DNA from: Monosiga brevicollis MX1
Taxonomy: Eukaryota; Opisthokonta; Choanoflagellata; Craspedida; Salpingoecidae
Length of the DNA: 64,000 nucleotides
Reading direction: 5' to 3'
Assembly (NCBI RefSeq): GCF_000002865.3
Contig: NW_001865039.1
Span: forward strand, 2,802,108 to 2,866,107
Below, one piece after another: positions 1-15,000 of this stretch; position 1 is the first letter of the stretch, and each line of letters opens with the position of its first letter. The position numbers were made by a program, and so were the translations under genes. The notes under the pieces were generated by a model. That model saw only the letters and a program-made list of their open reading frames with translations, was not told the DNA's origin and made no database searches.

Positions 1-3000
1 GACCTGTTGGACAGCCTCATAGTCCAAAGCGTCCCGCAGCACCAGCACACCAGAGGTGGCCTGCAAACCAAATGCGTCGGCGTGCTCTGTAGGCTGCAGG
101 CGATAGCGCAGCACGTCGCCATCGGCGTCCGTGGCTTGCACGGTCACGAGAGTCACAAATTCGGCGTTCTCTTCGACCTCCAAAGTTTGCGACACCGGCA
201 CAAAAACCGGGGCGTTGTCATTGACGTTGCCAACATTGATGCGCAAGACCATGCTCGTGCTAAGCGACGGTGTGCCGCTGTCTTGTACGATGATAGTAAG
301 ATCATATGCCTGACGCATCTCGTAGTCCAAAGACTGCTCAAGGCTCAAAAGTCCGGTCGTGCTCTGCAGAGCAAAGAGACCGCTGAAATCGTTCTGAAGA
401 CTATAGGAGAGCACTGCGTTGATACCAGAATCCAAGTCTGAGGCGGCCCAAACACCCAGGTTGGACGGAGTGGTGTCCTCCGCCACCATGATAGAGGTTG
501 GGAGATTTGAAACAAACCGTGGTGCATTGTCATTAAAGTCTGTCAGCTGTACGAGAACCGTGGCAGTGGCCGTGAGTGCCGGCGTGCCTTGGTCCGTGGC
601 CATGATTTGTACCTGAATCGTCTCTTCAGACTCAAAATCCAGCGTACCACTCACAGATAGAACGCCACTCACAGCGTCAATGGCAAAAATGGAGCCCCCC
701 ATTGTCACTGAGAAGCGTACCTCGGCGTTTACGCCCGAGTCGGCATCTGAGGCGTTAACCTGAGCAACAGGCGTGCCCACCGTCAGCGACTCTGAGATGG
801 TGATCTCCTGGTATGCGACAGCAAACTGTGGAGCGTTATCGTTGGCATCCTCGACATTCAGGACAATGACGTGATCGGTGCAGTGACCCTTGCAAGGTGT
901 GAGGGCAGCACCAGTCATGTTGCTGCCCACAGTCACGGCCGGACCGCCGTTATCATCGGCGCGCACCACGACGGTCGCCATTGTCCAGTTCTCATAGTCC
1001 AGTAAGCTGGCTAATGACAGCACGCCATCTGGCGAGACAGCAAACACGCCAGCACGTGTGGTGTTAACCAGAGCAAATGTGATGTTACTGTTGAGATCCG
1101 CATCTGTGGCAGCAAACGTGTAGAACACGTCGCCGATGGCTGCACCTTCGGACAGCGATAGATTACTAGGTGTTGTGCCGACGAACAAGGGCTCGTTGTC
1201 ATTTTGGTCCAACACGGAAACTTGCACGGTTTTCTCAACTGTGAAGCTGCCATCGCTGCACCCAACGATGATGGCGTAAGCTGCACGGGTCTCGCGATCC
1301 AGGTTGATGAGCGGTGACAAAACTCCTGTCACCTCGCCTACAGCAAACACGCCGTCAGCGCTTCGAAGATAAAAGGAAAGCAAGGTGCTGGATACGTCCA
1401 CGTCCGAGGCAGTGAACTGAGCCATGACAGTGCTCAGCGGCGCATTTTCCGTCACAGATACAGAGGTAATGCCATCTGTAAAGGCCGGGGCGTTGTCATT
1501 CACGTCCAGCACAACAACAGTAACCTCAACGGAGGTTGCCAAGCTGCTATCCAGAAGGTTGTAGGCCTCAACGACGAAGGTCGCGTTGGGCAGAACCTCA
1601 TAATCAATGGCAGCAGTCAGGGTGATCAGACCAGACGTTGCATCCACCGTTAGACTCAAGTTGTTGGGATTGTCCACCAGGCGGAAGCGAATTCCTGCAG
1701 TGCCAGCCAGGCCCTCGTCCGCGTCTGTTGCGGACACGGACAGCAACGCGCCGGTTTGACCCTCGCTGATGCTGGTGCTATACGAGGTGAGGTCAAACAC
1801 TGGTGCGTTGTCGTTAACATCAGTAATGGTCAGCTCCACACGCGCCGTTGCATTGTTGCCGACCACATCCGTGGCCGACACCTGCACAAAGAGCTCGACA
1901 AAACTCTCGCGATCCAAAGCTGCCAGAAGAATAAGTTCACCTGAACTGCTATTCACGCCAAGGTAGTTGTTGTCTTCAACGGCATAGGTCGTCGTCTCAT
2001 TGAGATCTGACTCAGTAGCATGAACGTACAGGCCCATGGGACCAAGAGCCAGATCTTCGGGCACATCATATTCATAAACTAGCTGCTCGAATACGGGCGC
2101 GTTGTCGTTGACATCCTCGACGTTGATCATGATGGTGATATTTGTTGACAGCTGTGGTGTGCCCGCATCAATGGCCATGATCATAATCTCAAACGCTGCC
2201 AGGGCCTCACGGTCGAGCTCACCAATCAGCAACAGCTGGCCTGAGGCATCTATGTCAATCTTACCGATGGGATCGAACACTGACAGCGTCACCTGAGCGT
2301 TGGTGCCCACATCACTGTCCGTCACCTCCAACTCGACGGGCAGCAGGCCTAGAGGCGCATTTTCGGGGATGCTTACGGACATGGGAGGTGCCACAAAAAT
2401 AGGTGCGTTGTCGTTAATGTCCAAGACTGTGACGCTGACTGTGGCAGTGGTCGAAAAGTAAGGAGGCGCCGTGTTTTGAACCAAAACAGATAGGAAGTAG
2501 CTGGCCTGGAGCTCTCGATCGAGCGGGCCAAGGGTGTAAAGCCGCCCCGTATGGTCCATCTCAAAGAGGGATACGTTACCGAGCAGCGTGTAGTTGACTT
2601 CGGCGTTTAAGCCAATATCTGCGTCGGTCACAATGAGCTGCAAAACGGTTTCGTTGAATGGCATATTCTCTGTCACCGCGCCGTTGGTGCCTCCTGCCAC
2701 AACAGGGCCATTGTCGTTGACATCCGTGACAGTGATGAGCGCAGTGGCCGTTGACGAGAGTTGGCCGTCGCTGACGGTCAGGGTCAGCTCATACATTTCC
2801 CGGGTCTCTCGGTCAAGAGCGATTTTGGTGAAGAGCGACCCCGACAGAGGGTCGATACCAAATGCAGCCGATGGCTCAAGCAGGCCAAATGAAATGTTGG
2901 TGTTGGCAGGAGTATCAGCGTCAGTGGCAGAGACACTAGCAAATTGCCCCAAAAAGAGTTCAGCCACGTCGAAAGCATACGCCGTCTGCTCAAAGCTGGG

Positions 3001-6000
3001 CTCGTTGTCATTACGGTCAAGGACGACAATGTCCACCGTGGTCGTGGAGGAGAGTGAAGGGCTTCCTTGATCTGCAGCCAAAACCACGCAGGTGAATGTT
3101 TCTTGGCGCTCGCGGTCGAGGCGAGTGACTGTCTCCAGCACGCCCGTAACAGGGTCAACGGTAAAAAAGGCAGTGCAATTATCCGCAGCTGTCAATGCAT
3201 ACCGCACGACACCACCGCTGCCCGTGTCACGATCAAAGGCCACGACTTGAGCTACTACAGCGCCGTCGAACTCATTCTCAAAAACATCGTAGTATGTGGT
3301 TGAGTCAAAGACGGGGGCTTCGTCGTTCACGTCCGTGACATTCACGTTGATCGTCACAAAGGAGTCATTGCTACCTGGGAGGCCATCCGTCAAGCCTACG
3401 ATAATCATCTCGCGGATTGACTCCTCATAATCAAGATCTGCACAGGTCAGGTTTCCTGTCACAGAGTCAATGGCAAATCGAGCCATTGCTGTGCTGTTGG
3501 CAATATAGTAGGAGATGACTGCGTTGGCGCCCTCGTCGGCATCGGTACCGGTGATGATGGCAAGCTCGCCAACAAAGTCTTCGGCCGCTTCCAAGTATAA
3601 TACTGACGCGGTGGGGATAGGCGGGTTGTCATTTCGATCCAAAACCGTGACGAAGATGGTAGCTGACGTGTTGTGAACACCGTCAGTGGCAATGATCACC
3701 AGCTCCACGACAGTCGCGGCCTCGCGGTCGAGTGGTGCGTTCGGAATAGTTGTGACAACACCCGTAGTCGCATTGATGGCAAAGAAGGAGCTGTTTGTGG
3801 AATACGTGATGACTCCTCCGAGGCCAGTATCGGGGTCTGTACCTGTGACTGAGCCCAGGATCACCGCCTCCAGGGTGTTCTCGTACACGCTAACATTGGT
3901 GGGCACTGTCACGGTGGGTGCAACGTCATTAACATCCAGTATATTGATGGTGAAGGTTGCCACGTCATATGTGCTGACCGTGGTATTGACATTTTCAACC
4001 TTGACTGTACCCGTAATCACAGTCTGCGTCTCGTAGTCGGCTGACAAGAAGATGGCTCCCGTTCCAGCATCCACAAACAGATCGGCCCAATCACTAGACA
4101 ATAGGGTAAAGTTGAGCAGCGCGTTGACTCCGATGTCTGCGTCTGTTGCGTTCAGTACAAGCGCGGGGACGGTGGCGTTGATGTCCTCTGGCACGGCGGC
4201 AGTGAATTCAGTAGAAGTGAAGCGAGGACGGTTGTCGTTCAGATCTCCGATGATGATAGTCACGTTCATGGTGCTGCTCAAGGAAGGCGTGCCTGAGTCT
4301 TGTGCGATAACGCGGAACTCATAGCGACCTTGCACTTCACGATCAAAGATTCGCGACGTCACAATCTCTCCAGTCAAGGGTTGCAGCAAAAAGTTGCTAC
4401 CCACCGTGGCTGCATCGAACAAGTAAAACTGCAACAGTCCGTTGGCGCCCGCATCGGCGTCGGTGAAGGGCACACGAGCAACGATGGTGCCTGCGGGCTG
4501 ATTTTCAAGAACAGTGGCCTCGAACGTCGCGGGGCCGGTTGGAGCGTTGTCATTGACGTCAGTCACCGTGATGCTGATGGGTAGGCTGCTCATTTGCGAG
4601 GGTGTGCCTTGATCTGTTGCCAGGAGAGAGACGTTCAAAGCACTGTACTCCTCTCGGTCAATGGCCAAAACGGAAATACGGACCGTGGCGTTTTCACGCT
4701 CAATCACAACATACTCTGCGCCCTCTCCTGTGACTGAGAGGTCAAACTGTTGATTCAAGCCGGAGTCAGCATCCGTAACCACTACTGAGGCAAGGCTGCT
4801 GCGATTCTCGTTCTCAGGCAACACGATATCAATGCGAGGTACGCTAAAGACTGGCGCGTTGTCGTTCACGTCCTGAACCATGATGTGGACTAGTGTTGAC
4901 CCGCTAAGGTTGCCCGAATCAAAGGCCCACACGTAGAAGCTAACTTCTACCGCTTGCTCGTAGTCCAAATGACCAACCAGGTACACTGTCCCGTCACTGC
5001 CGACGCTGGCGATGCTGGCGTTTGCGCTTTCATATCGGATGAGAGCATTGATCCCCAGGTCCGCGTCAGTGGCTGCAACATTGCCAATCACACCCGGTGC
5101 TGTATTCTCGGCCACAGAAAAGTTGTAAACGCCTTGCACGAAGATGGGACTATTATCGTTGACGTCGCCGATAACTACCGTTACGGAGGCCGTGTCGTTG
5201 AGGGGTCCGGCGTCGGCTGCAGCGTCCAGGACAGCCACGGTAAGATTGTATCGATCAATGGTCTCACGGTCGACCGGGGCAATGAGTAACAGTTGCTGGC
5301 CACTGAAGCCAAACGGACATGTCATCAAGGTGGCAGGCGCGCAGTTCCACAGCTCAAAGCGCAAGGCTGCATTGGCACCAGTATCTCTGTCTGAAGCAAC
5401 GACGCCAAACAACGTCGTATTCACGGCCGCATCCTCGCGTACTGTAAAGGCAGTCGGTACCTGCTCAATCTGAGGCGCGTTGTCATTTTCATCAAGAATG
5501 GTGATCTCGACCGTGGCTGTGTCAAAAAAGACCGAGGCAAGATTGCCAGCATCACGAGCCGTCACAATGACCTGGTAATGTTCTCGAGCCTCACGATCAA
5601 AGACGGCGGCAGTGGTGATGGCGCCGGTGCTGGTGTTGATGGCAAAGAGCCCGGCATCCGCCCCAGTCATCTCGTAACGAATCAAAGCATTGACACCCTC
5701 ATCAGGATCGCTGGCGTTGGCCAACCCCACAAAGCTGCCCACGGGTCGATTCTCCATAATACCGAGAGAAATGTTGGGATTGGGGAAGGACGGCGGGTTG
5801 TCATTCAGGTCGATCATGCTGACTGTCACTGAGGCAGTGGCCGTCAGATTTCCGCCATCCCGCGCCTGGACCATGATGTTAAGAATGGGATAGACCTCAC
5901 GATCGACATTATCGCGCAGATACAGGTAGTTGCCCACAAGATAGAACAGGTGCGAACCGGACGACGGCACGATGGAATACTGCAACCCTGCTGTGCCGTA

Positions 6001-9000
6001 CATGCCCGAGTCTGCGTCGGTTGCGCTGACGACAGCGACCAAGTAGTCGCTCTGGAGGGTTTCAACCACGGTGGTGGAGTAAGAAGACGGGGAAAAGACG
6101 GGGACGTTGTCATTCAGGTCACGAATGTTCAACACGACCGTGATGCTATCACTCCTGGAATCCTCGTCATATGCGGTCACCACCATGATCACTTGCTGGC
6201 GCTCCTCGTAATCAAGAGGAGCGTCAGTGAAAATCTCACCCGAGCTCGCATCAATGTTGAAGAGAGCAGCGCCAATGGCATCCAACTGGTAGGTCAAAAT
6301 GCTGTTGGCATCCAGATCGGTGGCCACAACTTGGACGACCAGAGTATCTGAGGCCACATTCTCGTCAATTGTGACCGTGATCGAGGATGCATTGAAGTTG
6401 GGCGAGTGGTCGTTTGTGTCCTGCACTTGAACGTTGACAAGCACGGAGGAGGATAGGGCTGGGGAACCACCGTCGGTGGCTACGATTGTGAGCGTCAAGT
6501 GCGGGCGGGTCTCAAAATCCAATGGGACGGTACCCGTCACCAGGCCGGTCGAAGCATCGACGGTAAAGCCGTAGGTGGGGCTCAAAATTGAGTACGTGAG
6601 CTGGCCGTTAACGCCGCTGTCTGCATCCGTGGCAGTCACGTATCCTAAGCTAGGCAAAGTATCACCTTCACGAACGGTGCTGTTCACAACGGCTTGTGGG
6701 AACGTGGGCGCATTGTCGTTCTCATCCAGAACAGTCACCGTCACGGTTACTTGAGATGTGCGCCCCAAGGAATCTGTAGCAACGGCCCTGAAAACAACAG
6801 TGGCAACGACTTCCCGATCCAAGGAATCGCTCATCGTGATGGTGGCGTTGGGTAGAATAGCAAACACACCCGTGATGTCGTCCACAATGGCCAAGGAAAA
6901 GTCGGGAACCGAATCGGCGTCCGTAACCTGCAAGCCCATAAAGGTAGCACGTGTGTTTTCCAGCACACTAAAAGTGGCCGTGGTACCTGCAAATTGAGGG
7001 CCGTTGTCGTTGACGTCAACAATAATGAGAGCGAAGGTGACGCTAGACGACTGAAATATGGCGCCTTGATCGCGAGCCACAACAGTCACTTCAACCCGCT
7101 GTCGCGTTTCGTAGTCCAGACCCGATCGCAAAGTCAAGACACCCGTGATCGCGTCAATGCTCACGAACGAACCACCCTGAGTCAAGCTGTAGCGGACCTC
7201 GCCATTTGCACCCTCATCTGCATCTGTGGCAACCATTTGCCCAATGACCGTGCCCGTCGTCACGTTCTCCAGCACGCTGATATCCGCGCTGCTTTGAAAT
7301 ACGGGAGCGTTCTCATTCTCATTTAGAATTTGAATAACAACTGTGGCGTTCCGAGCCGAGCGACTGCTGGTGACGATGGGGTGGCGGGCCATGATCTCCA
7401 GGGTGACTGTTGTGCCAACTAGCGGCAAAAGAGACTGCTGCACAGCCAGAGTACCGGTGGTGGAGTTTAGATTAAAGTAAGAGCCAGCTGCACCAAAGAG
7501 GAGGTATTCGATGGCGGCGTTGTCATTAATGTCGGCATCAACCGCTTCGACCTGTAGAACCGTAGTGTTCACCGGCGTCAGCTCGCCAACCTGCTCATAG
7601 TAGGCAAGGCTCAGGAAGGTTGGGACATTATCATTAATATCTGTTAGTTGAATGGTGATGGTCTGGGATGTGGAACGAGGTGGAGCACCACCATCCGTGG
7701 CTGTCACGATAATGACAAGCGCATCCGTACTCTCCCGATTCAGACGCCGCAGTACTCGCAGCTCGCCCGTGGTGCTGTTGATGCCCAATCGACTCCCGCT
7801 ATCGAGAATGCTGTAAGTGATTTGACTGTTTGCTCCTGCATCGGCATCCGTGACGTTCAACAGACTTAGTGTTGTGCCCACTGAAAGCTCCTCCAGCACG
7901 TCGAGCGTGTTAGCGTTGTTGAAAACGGGGGCATTGTCGTTTACATCCTCGATCAGGAGCGTAACGTTGGCGTCGGCAAAATAGAGTGGATTGTTATCAT
8001 CCTGGATTCGAATGATCAGCGGGGCTTCGGTCAGCTGCTCATGATCCACATCTCCTGAAGTGTACAGGGTGCCATTAGGGGCCAGCGTCACCGGTGCTGC
8101 TCCTGTGTTGAGCGCAAGCACAAAACTGAAGGCTGGTGACTGGAAGACATCAGCATCCGCGCCCGTAAAAACATGCACAATGGTTCCCCTAGGCACATTC
8201 TCGGGCACTGTGACGGTGTCTGGCACCGACGTAAAGGCAGGTGCATTATCGTCCAAGTCCACAACGCTCACACGAACCAACGTGGTAGCCCAGGGCTCTG
8301 CGGCAGCTGACCCTACCAATGGCAAGATATTGACCACGGCTACCGTGCAGCTCAGTTCTTGAATAACCTCGTAATCCAGTGGAGCCACCAAGGCCACTGC
8401 TCCACTTGTGGAGTTGACGGTCAAATACTGCTCGCACTGTGTATTCGAGTCGTTGAGGAAGATGTGGCTGGCTGCATAGGGTTCATTGTCGGCATCCATC
8501 ACCACAAGCGTCGCCACTTCGGCCGAAGCAACATTCTCATTGATAGTTGCCGTGTACTCGGCTTTTGCAAACCGGGGGGCGTTGTCATTGACGTCCGTGA
8601 CTGTCACCAAGACCACTACGGTCGTACTCTGCGCAGGTGACCCTTCATCGGTTGCCTGAACGGCAACAGCCAGCGATGTGACAATTTCGTAGTCGAGAGC
8701 AGCTTGCAAGACCAACTGATTATTAGACACGGCAAAGTGCGAATTGTTCAGCTGCACATTGACAACCCCGTTGTTACCAGAATCAGCATCGGTGAAGATG
8801 AGCGGGCCTAGCACAGCGCCAGTCTCTGCGCTCTCAGCTACAACAAACGACAGGCTGCTCGTGTAAAGGGGAGCGTTGTCGTTAACGTCAACCACGGTAA
8901 TCTCCACTGGGCACGGCACGCTGCTAAGGGGACCGGGATATTGGTGGTCTGTGATGATAACGGAAAGCGAAAAGTACTGCGAGCTGGCGTTATCCGCATC

Positions 9001-12000
9001 CAATGCCATGGCGGTGCGCACAACTCCCTCGCTGTCCACGGTAAAAGCAGAGCTGTTGAGCACGAAGGAAGCGTTGCTTAGACCCAAGCTGTCGGCATCA
9101 GTCGCCGTAATCACCCCGACCACACCATTTGCCACGTTTTCGGGGATGCTAAAGGCATAGCTACTCTCGCTACAAATAGGCGCATTATCATTGACGTCTG
9201 TGACATCGACCTCGACCACGAACACGCTGGAGGCCAGTCCCGTTGCTTGATTCGTGACCTGCACGGACACCTCGTGCTCCTGCAGCATCTCAAAATCAAG
9301 CGCTTTCAAAAGGACGAGGCGACCCGATGAAGCGTTGATACCAAACTGGCCCGCTGAGGTCTGCGCCGTGATGCTCCAAGTTCCTTGCGCGTTGATCCCG
9401 GTATCTGCATCGGTAAAGTGCAGGATTGCAACGGTAGCCTGCACAGGTGCGTCCTCAGCCATGATCGCCACGCCGGGATCAACAATAACTGCTGCGTTGT
9501 CGTCCACATCGGTAACATGAACGCGCACAAGGGCGGTACTGGAAAGAGCGGGGAACCCGCCATCAGTGGCCGTAATGGTCACGTTGTAAGCCCGTCGCAC
9601 CTCATAGTCCAGTCGCTGCGACAAGCGCAGGTATCCATCATTATCAATGTGAAAGCGCTCGGCAGACACAGCATCCACAGAGAGGGTCACGGCAGCGTTT
9701 ATACCACTGTCGGCGTCTGTGGCCACGAGCTGCACGAGGGCAAAACCGATGGCCTCATCCTCGGCCACACCGATGCTGATGTCACTGTCAGCAAAAGCCG
9801 GCGCGTTGTCATTCACGTCACTAACGGTGATCATGATGCTCGTGCTGTTGCTCAAAGGCGGCTCACCTGTATCGGTGACAAGAACATCAAAGCGCAAAAC
9901 AGCCATGGTCTCGCGGTCCAGGGCCTTGGCCAGGGTGATCACACCGGTATTTGAAACGGCAACGGCACCATTGGTCTGATCAGCGCTGAGGCTAAATATC
10001 AAGCGGGCGTTGGCAGGCGTCGCATCACGGTCAGTAGCCGTGACTTGCCCCAAAACCTCGCCCACTACGGCACTTTCTGGAATGGACGATACCACTTGCA
10101 CCGCTGTAATTGAGGTGTCTCATCATTGGCATCAGTCAGAATGATCAGCATGTTCGTAGAGGCCGATCGAGCCGGAATACCGCCGTCCGTTACTACGACT
10201 GTTAGCTGATGATAGGGCTGCGCTTCAAAGTCAAAGGCACGCTCGAGTTTCAGTTCGCCGTTCTCGTTGATACTAAAACGCCCGTTGTTTGTATCTTGCA
10301 GGCTCCAGGTCAAGGCTGCGTTGACGCCCGCATCGGCGTCTGTAGCCTCAAACGTATGCAGCGTCGTGCCAACTGCCGTGGCCTCTGAAAGCGTCAATGA
10401 TGCTGGGGCCGCCATTAAAACCGGCGTGTTGTCGTTGATATCAGCAATTGCAACCGTCACAGCCACTTGAGCGACCAGAGGCTTGTTCTCAGGGCCCGAA
10501 ACGGCCGAGACGGTCAGCGTATGGCTTGCGATTGTTTCACGATCAAAGGTCATGTTTGGCTGGGTAGAGATGACACCTGTAGAGGCATTGATGCGAAACC
10601 GGGTGGTGGGTGAAACACTATAGGCCACGTCGGCGTTGGCGCCCGAATCCGAGCTTGTGGCTGTCACTTGACCCACCACGCTTGAGGTGGCATAGGTACC
10701 TTCAGGCAGAGAAAACGTATATGTGTTGTTGGCAAAAACGGGGGCATTATCTGACACGTCAATAATGTTGACATGCACACTGGCTGAGCTGTTGAGGCTA
10801 GGGGTGCCGGCGTCTTGGACAGTAATGACCAAGTCGATGCCGTTGGGAAAGGCCTCGCGGTCAAGTTGCTGCGTCAGCGAGAGCTCGTAGGTTGGGGAGA
10901 GCACGAAGCGACCGTCGTAATCATTTGCCAGAGAGAGGGTAATGACAGCGTTGATTCCTTCATCCGCATCGACAGGAGCAAAGGTGCGTAAAACACCAGT
11001 CGTGTTCTCCTCAATGACGTTAATATTGGTGAGCTGGGCTGCAGGGATCTCAGGCACGTTGTCATTGATGTCTGTCACAGTCACGGCAATAACCAGTCGG
11101 CCCTGGCTGGCTGGCTTATCCGGGTTAAACGCCACGAGAGTAAGATTAAAGGCACTCACAGTCTCGCGATCCAAAGGATCCAATAGCAGGTGGCCCGTCG
11201 CGTTGCGGGTGGCCACGACGCCATCTTGCACAAGATTGTAGACGATGGCATTGTCTACATCAGGATCGGTCGCCAAGTAAGGGCCCAACACTGTAATGCT
11301 GTTGCTCGACTCGGTCACATTCACCGCAAGATAGGAAGAGTCAAACGCCGGCACGTTGTCATTCACGTCTGTCACCGTCACCACAAGTCGAAACTGGGCA
11401 CTGTTGCGAGGAGCAGCCGGCTGATCGTACACTGTGACAAGCACATCATACGACGCCACTTGTTCGCGATCCAGCGGCTCTGACAACGTGACTGTTCCAT
11501 CACCAGCAATAATCACCGGAACGCTAGGTGGAACCACGAAGACAAAATTAGACCCAGTGTCCGCATCTGACACCGAGACAGTACCCAGCACCGCGTTGAC
11601 AGAGGCATCCTCGCGCACGCTGAAACTGGCGTTTGATGCCATGGGCGCGTTGTCATTGACGTCCAGGACGGTGATGGCAAGGCTGACGGGCAGTGTTCTT
11701 GTTGGCACGCCACCATCTGTCACCAAAACATTGAGAGCCAAAGCCTGCACCTGCTCATAGTCGATGGGAGCTGCAAGCGTCACTCCACCCGTCGAGGCAT
11801 TGATGGCAAAGTAGGGTGAGCTGAGGGTAAACGAAAGGGCAGCATTGAGCCCCGAATCAGCATCCGTCACCGGCATGGCAGCAAAGAGGGTCAAGCCCAC
11901 AGCACTATCCTCGGACACGTTGTAGGCCAGCGCAAAGCCGGCGCTCAATGCAGGTGCATTGTCGTTGACATCGGTCAACTCCACAGTGAACACGCTTGTT

Positions 12001-15000
12001 GTGGCGCGTGGAGGTACACCAGCATCGGTCGCTTGCACGGTGATGTTGTAAGCTTTGACTTTTTCGAAATCCAACGGCGCCGTCGTGGTCACCACGCCAG
12101 TGGTTGGTGCCATGGCAAAGAGCTGGCTTGAAGGTGTCTCGCCGGTAACAGATGGCACGACGCTGACAATGGAGTAGGTCAGGGCGGCATTCATGCCGCT
12201 GTCGGCGTCCGTGGCAAACACCTGCTCGATGGACGTTCCTGGACTAGTTGCTTCGGTAATGACAACTTTGGAAAGAGCTCCAAAGACAGGGCTGTTATCG
12301 TTCTCATCAACAATGTAGATCTGAACCGTGCGAAGAGCGCCGCTGCCTGATTCGTCCAGCACGGCCACTGTCAGGGTGTGAAAGGTTTGCGTCTCATAAT
12401 CCAGAGGTGCAATGACCTGAATGGCCCCAGCAAGAGTTGTGTTGAAAGAAGCGGAGCCGGACACGCGCTCAAAAAAGAAGGCCGCATTCTCCCCCACGTC
12501 GGCATCGGATGCAGTGAGCTGCAATACGGTAGTTCCCACAGACAATGCTTCGGACACTGATACAGAGTATGAGCCCTGGTCGAATTGCGGTGGATTGTCA
12601 TTGAGATCGCCAATCTGTACGGTGATGGTCACGGTGGCCGACTTGGTGTCGGCTCCACCGTCGCTTGCGCGGAGCGCCACAAGATAAGTTGCCTGCGCCT
12701 CGCGATCAAAGCGATACTGGCTGTACAGAGTCGCGCTGGTTGTGTTACCCACGCGAGCGCCCTTGGCGATGGAGAAGAAGCTGGTGGCGTTCAAAAGTGC
12801 AAATGTGATGGCACCGTTCTCGTCCAAGTCGGCATCCTCAACCCAGACTTGGCCCACCACCGTACCAACAGCTTGGTTCTCCAGCACGGTCATGGTGTCC
12901 GTCAAGTTGACGAAGACAGGAGTATATTTGTTGAGCAACTCAATGTTGATGGTCAGCGGCGAAGTGGTTGCCATTGCAGGATCATTGAGGTTGCGTGTGG
13001 TGACGCTACACTGCAGTTGTGGCGTTTCATCGGGAATTGTGCGCAAAATCAACAAGGTGTCCTGCACCTCCACAAAGGCCGCGCAATTCTCAGACACCTC
13101 AAGCTCACTCTCACGGTTACTAGCGGTCACATCGGCATCACTGATGGTCAGCGTTGAGAGGTTTGTGGGGAAAACATCGTCCTCTCGCACTGAGAACTGC
13201 AGGACACTCGGTGCAGCAATGATAGGAGCTTCGTCGTTCAAATCCTGCACGGAGATGACCAGGACCAGATCGCTCGAGAGAGCCGGGGTGCCGCCATCGG
13301 TAGCACGCACCACCACGGAATACTCCGTGGCTACCTCAGCATCCAATTGCGCATGTGTCAACGACGTACCACTCAAGGAAAATAGACCCCCAAAGTCATT
13401 TACCAAGGCGTATGTGACGGCGCCGTTGTCACCGGCATCGGCATCGGTGGCACCACTGAAGGCAATGCTACCCGCAGTGTTTTCATCCACGGTCTCAGAC
13501 AGGGTTTGATTGGGAAAAACCGGGCTGTTATCGTTGACATCCAACACCATGACCTGCAGTATGGCCGTAGTGGACAAGGCCGGCGAGCCCATGTCGGTGA
13601 CGGTCACGTTGACGCTGAAGCTCGACAACGACTCGAAATCGAGAGCTGAGTCGAGCGTCAAAATGCCCGAAACACTGCCAATAGTCAAGAAGCTCTCATC
13701 GCTGGCGAGGGTATAACGCAGCGCAGCGTTGACCCCCGAGTCGAGGTCTAGAGCGGTCACCGTCAGCACGCTCGTGCCGGTCACCAGATCTTCAGCAAGC
13801 GTGATGGAAGAAGGGAGACCGTCAAAAATGGGCCGGTTGTCGTTGACGTCGAGTACGGTGAGTGAGAGGAGCATGGAGGACACAAACCGTCCATCAGAAA
13901 GGAAAACTGTCACCTCGTAAAAGGTGTCGGCCTCGTAGTCCAGTGCTTCTTCAAGGATGACGCGCCCCTCGCTGTCAATCGAGACGACGGGACTGTTTGT
14001 GGTGAAACTGATGTTGCGGAAGGCAGGCGTCAAATCAGCGTCACGAGCATCAATCCATGCAAGGACAGAGCCCACAGTGGCATTTTCCCACACACTAATA
14101 GCCAGATCGTCGGCGACAGGAGTGTTATCGTTGACGTCCAGTACGTTGATGCGAAAATCCCGAATTGTTTCTTGCTGCGGCGAGCCGGCATCACGAGCCA
14201 GGACGCGGAAAAAGTATTCTTGATCCTGCTCATAGTCCAAACTACTGGTCAGCGATACAACGCCGGTTGTTGGGTGAATGACCACTACCGCGTCGGAAAA
14301 GGTAGCGTCAATGCTCAGCGTGACGTTGCCGTTGGCGCCCGAGTCGGCGTCTCGGACCTCGATGCGAGCTATAACGGTTTCGACGCTGGCACTTTCAAGA
14401 ACATCAAACTCTGTGGTGCTGCCCACAAACTCGGGGGCATTGTCGTTGACATCAAGCAGCTGAACCTGAATGCTTTGCGTGGCCGTGAGACCGTTATCGG
14501 CATCGGTGGCCACAATCTCAAAGGCGTAGGAGGCAGCTGCAGTCTCATAGTCAACGGCGATGCTCAGTACCAAGGCCCCCGATTGGGAGTTGAGGCTGAA
14601 GAAAGCTGGTAGGTTGTTAGATGAGTAGGTGGGGCGTGGCCCAACCGTGTCTGGGTCCGCGGCTGAAGTGGTAAACACTGTCGTGCCAACAGTTGTGGAT
14701 TCTGGGAAGGAGAAGTTAGCAGAAAGGGCAGAGAACCTAGGCCCGTTGTCGTTGACATCCGACACGAGGAGGCGAAAATAAACTGTGGTGCGCTGCGGGG
14801 TCGCTGCACTATCGCTGGCCTGCACTGCAACCACGAAGCTTGTTTGAGACTCGTAGTCAAGAGCCCCGATGAGAGTGATGGCGCCCGTGCTAGCGGCAAC
14901 GCGCACAATGTCAGTAGCGTTGAGCAAGGTATACTTAAGCTGGCGATTCACAAGGGCGCGATCGGCGTCGGTAGCTTGAACTCGGGCAAGCTGCGTGCCT

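Noticed and set aside
7-9979. Many plus-strand frames of 60-190 codons across the first 17 kb
   Set aside because: They lie antisense to the cadherin exon; the minus strand gives clean repeated DVNDNAP, LDRE and DADxG motifs in one frame.
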